Assembly: GCF_902499115.1 (NCBI RefSeq)
Contig: NZ_CABVPN010000029.1
Location: 1-64,000, forward strand
Length of the DNA: 64,000 nucleotides
DNA from: Burkholderia diffusa
Lineage (GTDB): Bacteria > Pseudomonadota > Gammaproteobacteria > Burkholderiales > Burkholderiaceae
Reading direction: 5' to 3'
Shown here: positions 58,633 to 64,000 of the stretch, piece after piece
How the letters are laid out: every line of letters starts with the position of its first letter
Numbering within the stretch: the first letter of the stretch is position 1
Made by a program: the position numbers and the translations under genes
Notes under the pieces: model-generated
Databases searched by the model: none
The model's input: the letters and a program-made list of their open reading frames with translations, nothing else
Told to the model about the DNA's origin: nothing

Positions 58633-61218
58633 TTAGATCTGCACGGTGTCGGCGACTTCCTTGAAGTCTTCGATCTGGTCGAAGTTCATGTACTTGTAGA
58701 TCTTGTCGCCGTTGGCATTGAGCACGCCCATGTCGGCCATGTACTCGTCCTTGGTCGGGATCCGGCCGAGACGCGAGCAGATTGCCGCCAGTTCCGCCGA
58801 GCCGAGGTACACGTTCGTGTTCTTGCCCAGGCGGTTCGGGAAGTTGCGGGTCGACGTCGACATCACCGTCGCGCCTTCGCGCACCTGCGCCTGGTTGCCC
58901 ATGCACAGCGAGCAGCCCGGCATTTCGGTGCGGGCGCCGGCCGTGCCGAACACGCCGTAATGACCTTCTTCCGTCAGTTGCTTCTGGTCCATCTTGGTCG
59001 GCGGCGCGACCCACAGCTTGACCGGGATGTCGCGCTTGCCTTCCAGCAGCTTCGATGCGGCACGGAAGTGGCCGATGTTGGTCATGCACGAGCCGATGAA
59101 CACTTCGTCGATCTTCGCACCGGCGACGTCGGACAGCGTCTTCACGTCGTCCGGATCGTTCGGGCACGCAACGATCGGTTCATGGATGTCGGCCAGGTCG
59201 ATCTCGATGACGGCCGCGTATTCGGCGTCGGCATCCGGCGACAGCAGTTGCGGGTCGGCCAGCCACTGCTCCATCGCCACGATACGGCGCTGCAGGCTGC
59301 GCGGATCCTGATAGCCCTGCGCGATCATCCACTTCAGCAGCGTGATGTTGCTGTTGAGGTACTCGATGATCGGTTCCTTGTTCAGGTGCACCGTGCAACC
59401 GGCTGCCGAACGCTCCGCCGATGCGTCCGACAGTTCGAACGCTTGCTCGACCTTCAGATCGGGCAGGCCTTCGATTTCGAGGATGCGGCCCGAGAAGATG
59501 TTTTTCTTGCCTTGCTTGGCGACCGTCAGCATGCCCTGCTTGATCGCGTACAGCGGAATCGCGTTGACGAGGTCGCGCAGCGTGACGCCAGGCTGCATCT
59601 TGCCCTTGAAGCGGACCAGCACCGATTCCGGCATGTCCAGCGGCATCGTGCCGGTGGCGGCCGCGAACGCGACCAGGCCCGAGCCTGCCGGGAAGCTGAT
59701 GCCGATCGGGAAGCGCGTGTGCGAATCGCCGCCGGTGCCGACGGTGTCGGGCAGCAGCATGCGGTTCAGCCACGAGTGGATCACGCCGTCGCCCGGGCGC
59801 AGCGCGATACCGCCACGGGTGCTGATGAAGTTCGGCAGCGTCTGGTGCGTCTTCACGTCGACCGGCTTCGGATAAGCGGCGGTGTGGCAGAACGACTGCA
59901 TCACGAGGTCGGCCGAGAAGCCGAGGCAGGCCAGATCCTTCAGTTCGTCGCGGGTCATCGGGCCGGTGGTGTCCTGCGAGCCGACCGAGGTCATCTTCGG
60001 TTCGCAGTACGTGCCCGGGCGGACGCCCTGGCCTTCCGGCAGGCCGCATGCGCGGCCGACCATCTTCTGCGCGAGCGAGAAGCCCTTGCCGCTGTCGGCC
60101 GGCTGGTGCGGCAGGCGGAACAGCGTCGACGGTGCGAGGCCGAGCGCTTCACGTGCCTTCGCGGTCAGGCCGCGGCCGATGATCAGCGGAATGCGGCCGC
60201 CGGCGCGCACTTCGTCGAACAGCACGTCGGACTTGACCTGGAATTCGGCGATCACGTTGCCGTCCTTCAGCGCCTTGCCTTCGTACGGGCGCAGTTCGAC
60301 CACGTCGCCCATGTTCATCTGCGACACGTCGAGCTCGATCGGCAGCGCGCCGGCGTCTTCCATCGTGTTGTAGAAGATGGGGGCGATCTTGCCGCCGAGG
60401 CACACGCCGCCGAAGCGCTTGTTCGGGACGAACGGGATGTCTTCGCCGGTGAACCACAGCACCGAGTTGGTGGCCGACTTGCGCGAGGAGCCGGTGCCGA
60501 CCACGTCGCCCACGTAGGCGACCAGATGACCCTTTTCCTTCAGCGATTCGATGAACTTGACCGGGCCGCGCTTGCCGTCTTCTTCCGGCGTGATGCCGGG
60601 GCGCGCGTTCTTCAGCATCGCCAGCGCGTGCATCGGGATGTCCGGGCGGGTGGTGGCGTCCGGGGCCGGCGACAGGTCGTCAGTGTTGGTTTCGCCCGTG
60701 ACCTTGAACACGGTGATGGTCAGGCTTTCCGGCACTTCCGGACGGCTCGTGAACCATTCGGCGTCAGCCCAGCTCTGCAGCACGGCCTTCGCGTGCGCGT
60801 TGCCCTTGTCGGCGAGTTCCTTCACGTCATGGAACTGGTCGAACATCAGCAGGGTTTTCTTCAGTGCGTCGGCAGCGACGGCCGCGACTGCGTCGTCGGA
60901 CAGCAGCTCGATCAGCGGCTGGATGTTGTAGCCGCCCAGCATCGTGCCGAGCAGTTCGGTCGCGCGCTCGCGCGAGATCAGCGGGCAGGCCGTCTCGCCC
61001 TTCGCGACGGCGGCCAGGAAGCCGGCCTTCACGCGCGCGGCTTCGTCGACGCCGGCGGGGACGCGGTGGGTGATCAGGTCGAGCAGCGTCTGCTCTTCGC
61101 CTGCGGGCGGGTTCGCCAGCAGTTCCACCAGTTCGGCGGTTTGCTGAGCCGTCAGCGGCAGGGGAGGAATACCGAGCGCGGCGCGGGCGGCCACGTGAGC
61201 ACGAAAGTTTTCAAGCAT
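58633..61218 (-). CDS. acnB: Aconitate hydratase B
   Basis: 861 residues, the AcnB length. It has the N-terminal HEAT-like domain, the mobile domain (VGTGSSRKSATNSVLWFTGE), then the catalytic part with FISTRGGIALRPGDGVIHSW, GTGGDSHTRFPIG, EVFIGSCMTNIGH and GCSLCMGNQAQV, which contain the three [4Fe-4S] cysteines. It isomerises citrate to isocitrate in the TCA cycle and may act as an RNA-binding iron sensor. A single gene with its own promoter region and terminator. Confidence 0.97.
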   Translation of the reverse strand: MLENFRAHVAARAALGIPPLPLTAQQTAELVELLANPPAGEEQTLLDLITHRVPAGVDEAARVKAGFLAAVAKGETACPLISRERATELLGTMLGGYNIQPLIELLSDDAVAAVAADALKKTLLMFDQFHDVKELADKGNAHAKAVLQSWADAEWFTSRPEVPESLTITVFKVTGETNTDDLSPAPDATTRPDIPMHALAMLKNARPGITPEEDGKRGPVKFIESLKEKGHLVAYVGDVVGTGSSRKSATNSVLWFTGEDIPFVPNKRFGGVCLGGKIAPIFYNTMEDAGALPIELDVSQMNMGDVVELRPYEGKALKDGNVIAEFQVKSDVLFDEVRAGGRIPLIIGRGLTAKAREALGLAPSTLFRLPHQPADSGKGFSLAQKMVGRACGLPEGQGVRPGTYCEPKMTSVGSQDTTGPMTRDELKDLACLGFSADLVMQSFCHTAAYPKPVDVKTHQTLPNFISTRGGIALRPGDGVIHSWLNRMLLPDTVGTGGDSHTRFPIGISFPAGSGLVAFAAATGTMPLDMPESVLVRFKGKMQPGVTLRDLVNAIPLYAIKQGMLTVAKQGKKNIFSGRILEIEGLPDLKVEQAFELSDASAERSAAGCTVHLNKEPIIEYLNSNITLLKWMIAQGYQDPRSLQRRIVAMEQWLADPQLLSPDADAEYAAVIEIDLADIHEPIVACPNDPDDVKTLSDVAGAKIDEVFIGSCMTNIGHFRAASKLLEGKRDIPVKLWVAPPTKMDQKQLTEEGHYGVFGTAGARTEMPGCSLCMGNQAQVREGATVMSTSTRNFPNRLGKNTNVYLGSAELAAICSRLGRIPTKDEYMADMGVLNANGDKIYKYMNFDQIEDFKEVADTVQI

Positions 61219-61566
61219 GGGGGGACCTGCTGAGATTGCGTTTCAGGGGAAGGGCTTTCCAGGCACGCCGAGGCTGCTGTTCCGGACACTGCTTCACTGC
61301 TTGGACGGGATTCTAATCCCAATATGGTCAGGCGTCAAATGTCTTATGTCTTATATAAGAGTTGATTGTGGAACGTCGAGAAACGCGTGCTGTCGCGGCG
61401 CACCTTGCGGAAGAATTCGGCGGATTAGGTAGCGGCGTGGTGCAGGGAGTGATCGCGGATCGGGGCGCTGTGGGGCGTACGCACGTCGCAGATGAGGCAT
61501 TCGCTCGACCGGTGCGATTTCAGTATGTGGAAAATCCAGGGGTGAACCGGTCGAGGTCAGGAAGCT
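61219..61566 (-). other. Promoter region of acnB; no gene
   Basis: 348 bases without a supported gene. The first 150 bases beyond the acnB start are AT-rich and include the palindrome at 61349-61360; they should hold the promoter. A short open frame on the plus strand (61362-61616) has no convincing start or family. Confidence 0.5.
61349..61360. promoter_or_regulatory. TCTTATATAAGA palindrome upstream of acnB
   Basis: Perfect 12-bp palindrome about 130 bases before the acnB start, preceded by a half-copy GTCTTATG. The sequence is of the kind bound by GntR/FadR-type regulators. Assignment to a particular regulator is not possible here. Confidence 0.5.
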
Positions 61567-61728
61567 TCAGGATCCCAACGGATGACGAGCGCGACGAGCA
61601 AGATAGAGCACGATGAAGACACCGATGCCGATCCAGGCGGTCTCGACCGGCGGCGGCGTCCGAAAAGCGCCCATCACGGTGGTGTGCGCGGTGAACACGG
61701 CGAGTGCGAGCAACTTCGCGCTGATCAC
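61567..61728 (-). CDS. Small membrane protein translationally coupled to the WYL regulator
   Basis: 53 residues from a GTG overlapping the stop of the regulator as GTGA. The sequence has two hydrophobic helices: ISAKLLALAVFTAHTTVMGA (residues 2-21) and TAWIGIGVFIVLYLARRA (residues 30-47), then a basic tail ending HPLGS. The family is not recognised. Coupling suggests it is made together with the regulator. Confidence 0.5.
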   Translation of the reverse strand: MISAKLLALAVFTAHTTVMGAFRTPPPVETAWIGIGVFIVLYLARRARHPLGS

Positions 61729-62735
61729 GCCGCAAATGTTGGCGCGTCGTCGATCGTCGGCGGCGCGGGTGAGTACAGCGCCTTCGTCGCTGCAACCTCG
61801 TCGGTCAGTCGAACCACGAGTTCCCGCGGCCCGAGCACTTTCAACTCCGCACCATATCCAAGCAGCTTCCGCGCACCGTGCTCGATCGATTCGATCGGCA
61901 TCAGGAATTCTTTCCATCCCGGCGGAACCGCGGCATTGCCGGCGCTCTCCAGGACAGGCACGACCTTCACGCGTGCATTGACCAGCCAGCGCTCTCCGCG
62001 CGCCGACACCGCGACGTGCGCGCTCAACCGGTAAAGCTCCGCCTCATACCGGCTCATCGCATCACGCCAGTGCTGCGGCAGGTCGAACCGCGCGGGCCGC
62101 TTGAATCGCCGGCGCGACGCCGCGAGTTCCCGAATGTTCGCGAGCCGAAAAGTCAGTGCATCGCGCTTGCCGGCGACCTTCGCCACCACGTACCACGCAC
62201 CGCCCTTGAGCACCAGGCCGAGGGGATCGAGTGCCCGGCGCGACACGCCGCGCCAGCTCTCGTACGTCACCTCGATCCGCTGCGACTGCCATACGGCATC
62301 GGCGACCTCGCGCAGAAACGCCGGTGTTTCCTGCGCCCGATACCAATCCATGGTATCGACATGCAGCCGGCTCGCGACACGATCGGCATGCTCGCGCGAG
62401 TCCGGCGGCAGGCTGGCGATCATCTTCAGCCGCGCGGACGCGGCCATCCCGTCGAGCCCGAGTTCTCGCGCCGGCCCCGGCAGACCCGCCAGAATCAACG
62501 CATGTGCCTCCTGCTCGGTCAGTCCCGTGAGATCGGTACGCCAGCCCTCCTGCAACTGAAAACCGCCGTTGCGTCCGCGATCGCCCCAGATCGGCACGCC
62601 GGCCGTCGACAGTTGGTCGATATCGCGCAGGATCGTCCGCTCGGACACCTCCAGCGCGGCAGCCAGCGCCGGCGCGGTCATGCGGCCGCGCGCCTGCAAC
62701 ATCATCATGATCGACAACAGCCGGCTGGCTTTCAT
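61725..62735 (-). CDS. WYL-domain transcriptional regulator (YafY-type)
   Basis: 336 residues from ATG (MKASRLLSIMMMLQ); an in-frame ATG ten codons upstream exists but the family begins at MKASRLL. N-terminal HTH: MTAPALAAALEVSERTILRD and IDQLSTAGVPIWGDRGRNGG. The WYL part follows (RIEVTYESWRGVSRRALDPL; GAWYVVAKVAGKRDALTFRL). It is divergent from the glutathione transferase gene with a 169-base gap and may control it. WYL domains sense a ligand or nucleic acid. Confidence 0.88.
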   Translation of the reverse strand: MKASRLLSIMMMLQARGRMTAPALAAALEVSERTILRDIDQLSTAGVPIWGDRGRNGGFQLQEGWRTDLTGLTEQEAHALILAGLPGPARELGLDGMAASARLKMIASLPPDSREHADRVASRLHVDTMDWYRAQETPAFLREVADAVWQSQRIEVTYESWRGVSRRALDPLGLVLKGGAWYVVAKVAGKRDALTFRLANIRELAASRRRFKRPARFDLPQHWRDAMSRYEAELYRLSAHVAVSARGERWLVNARVKVVPVLESAGNAAVPPGWKEFLMPIESIEHGARKLLGYGAELKVLGPRELVVRLTDEVAATKALYSPAPPTIDDAPTFAA

Positions 62736-62904
62736 GTGCGGCACCTGATCCGGAATACATGACACAGGATGTCATGTTATCGGATCTATGATCCGACACA
62801 TCCGCGATCGGCCTGCGCGCAACGGAGTCGGGCGCGGGCTTGCCGACACGCGGGCGGTGCTCACGTGAAGGCCGCTGCGCGAAACCCATCGAGGAGAGCG
62901 ACAC

Positions 62905-63567
62905 ATGAAAATCATCACGGGTCCGCTGAGCATGTTCGGCGCGAAAGTCGAAATTGCGGCGCACGAGAAGGGCATCGCCTTCGAGCGCGTGCTGGCGCCG
63001 TTCAGCCAGCAGCGCGGCTATGATCCGAAGCATCCGGACGTCTTGCGCATCAATCCGAAGCGTCAGGTGCCGGTGCTGATCGACGGCGACCTGGAGATTT
63101 TCGATTCCACGCAGATCTTCGAGTACCTGGAAGACCTGAAGCCCGATCCGGCGCTATGGCCCGCGCAGCCGAAAGCGCGCGCGGTGGCGCGTCAGCTCGA
63201 GCACTGCAGCGACGAGGTTTATTTTCCGCACGTGATCCGGTTGATGGGCCTCGAAGAGACGCCGGATCATCCCGCGGCACAGGCCGCACGCGGCGAAGCG
63301 CGGCAATACTGTCGACGCATGGAGCGCGTGCTGGCGGACCGGGAATTCCTCGCCGAAAGCTATTCGTACGCCGACATCGCGTTCTACATGGCGCAGTTGT
63401 TCGGCGCGCGCAAGGGCGCGCCGATGACGGCGGAGACACCGAACCTGCTCGCCTGGCGCGAACGGATGACCGCGCGTCCGGCCGTGCGGAAAGTGGCCGG
63501 TGCGATGGCGGATTATCTCGCTTCGATCGACCATCCGGTTCCGGATTTTCTTCGCGGGCTCTATTAG
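62905..63567 (+). CDS. Glutathione S-transferase family protein
   Basis: 220 residues. The thioredoxin-like N-terminal half (MKIITGPLSMFGAKVEIAAH; RINPKRQVPVLIDGDLEIFD; STQIFEYLEDL) includes the cis-Pro and the Glu/Asp-Ser pair that binds glutathione. The C-terminal half is all-helical (SYSYADIAFYMAQLFGA). Ser/Tyr at the N-terminus may be the catalytic residue. It is divergent from the WYL regulator. Confidence 0.9.
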   Translation: MKIITGPLSMFGAKVEIAAHEKGIAFERVLAPFSQQRGYDPKHPDVLRINPKRQVPVLIDGDLEIFDSTQIFEYLEDLKPDPALWPAQPKARAVARQLEHCSDEVYFPHVIRLMGLEETPDHPAAQAARGEARQYCRRMERVLADREFLAESYSYADIAFYMAQLFGARKGAPMTAETPNLLAWRERMTARPAVRKVAGAMADYLASIDHPVPDFLRGLY

Positions 63568-63625
63568 CCAGCCGGTTGCGCATCGAGCGGCTACGATCTG
63601 TCAGTCGCCGCTGGATGTGCACGAA

Positions 63626-63883
63626 TCACCCGCCTGTCACCGGCGGAAAGAACGCCACCTCGCTATCCTCCCGCACGACGAATCCGCCGGTCACCATCTC
63701 GCGATTCACGGCCGCGCGCACGGGCCGGTCTATCCGCAGCGCTTCACCACTGCGCGCGTCGCGTGCGGCGAGCGTGGCGCGCAGCGCGTCGACGGTGAGC
63801 TCATGCGCATCGATCTGGATGACTTCCTCGTCGGTATCCAGTTGTTCGCGAATGCTCGCAAAGTATTTGATCGTCAGTTTCAT
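63626..63883 (-). CDS. moaD: Molybdopterin synthase sulfur-carrier subunit
   Basis: 85 residues ending in FFPPVTGG; the C-terminal Gly-Gly is the thiocarboxylate-forming end of MoaD. The start MKLTIKYFASIREQL fits the family; an in-frame ATG 34 codons upstream (63985) is outside the fold. MoaD feeds sulfur to molybdopterin synthase, which makes the cofactor used by NarG. On its 5' side the window ends; a moeA-like gene is usual there but its identity cannot be read from the last 115 bases. Confidence 0.92.
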   Translation of the reverse strand: MKLTIKYFASIREQLDTDEEVIQIDAHELTVDALRATLAARDARSGEALRIDRPVRAAVNREMVTGGFVVREDSEVAFFPPVTGG

Positions 63884-64000
63884 TGCGATGTCCCGAGCGA
63901 AATCGGTGAAGTCGGTGATATCGGCGGAATCGGAAAGGCGTTGGCCGGCACGTTCATCCCCATCGACGCATCGCCTGATCGTCATGCGCCTTCGGCTCGA

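Noticed and set aside
58576..61233. An 885-codon open frame on the plus strand opposite acnB
   Set aside because: Low-complexity antisense shadow of acnB without any family motif.
61362..61616. Short plus-strand frame in the acnB promoter region
   Set aside because: Uses a TTG with no ribosome site and covers the AT-rich promoter and palindrome; no family resemblance.

Overview
The window looks like chromosomal DNA of a Burkholderia, most likely of the cepacia complex. This rests on the very high G+C of most genes, the typical betaproteobacterial gene families, and the gene content (narGHJI-narK, acnB, proVWX-glyA, pyc, a deoxyribose cluster, many LysR/AraC regulators). No rRNA, tRNA or CRISPR array was seen. 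Identifications come from reading translated frames and motifs; no database search was run.

Positions 1-6,670 are an accessory island of broken Rhs elements. They hold a SUKH (SMI1/KNR4-like) immunity-type gene, a truncated Rhs core with a variable C-terminal tip, and two further displaced Rhs tips. Each tip is followed by a small AT-rich gene in the position of an immunity gene. A last Rhs core piece repeats 210 bp of the first and ends in probable insertion-sequence debris.

Positions 6,675-11,845 hold a minus-strand catabolic operon (SDR dehydrogenase, MFS carrier, VOC protein, citrate synthase fused to a MerR-like head). A D-2-hydroxyacid dehydrogenase gene is divergent to it. Positions 12,098-13,700 are a scrapyard: an ISKra4-type transposase with a nonsense codon, a DUF1016 nuclease fragment and an ISL3 transposase fragment. 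Then comes a glycine betaine transport locus whose ATPase gene proV carries an in-frame TAG, followed by proW, proX, glyA, a DapA-like lyase, an FAD amine oxidoreductase, an aldehyde dehydrogenase and a LysR regulator.

Positions 24,785-40,955 carry pyruvate carboxylase, a deoxyribose cluster (deoC, DeoR-type repressor, FucP-like permease, deoxyribokinase) with candidate operators, an AraC/SDR/hydrolase group, a protein with PD-(D/E)XK nuclease-like motifs, azoreductase with a divergent LysR gene, a 2-keto-4-pentenoate hydratase-like gene, a universal stress protein and a tiny membrane protein.

Positions 41,603-50,595 are the respiratory nitrate reductase operon narGHJI, then a parvulin-type PPIase and narK, with an FNR-like box upstream and a strong hairpin at the end. 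The rest holds a tyrosine recombinase, a TfoX-N protein, an exported protein, a decapitated LivK-like gene, a MocR regulator with an upstream inverted repeat, a LysE/LysR pair, acnB, a small coupled membrane protein with a WYL regulator, a glutathione transferase and moaD.
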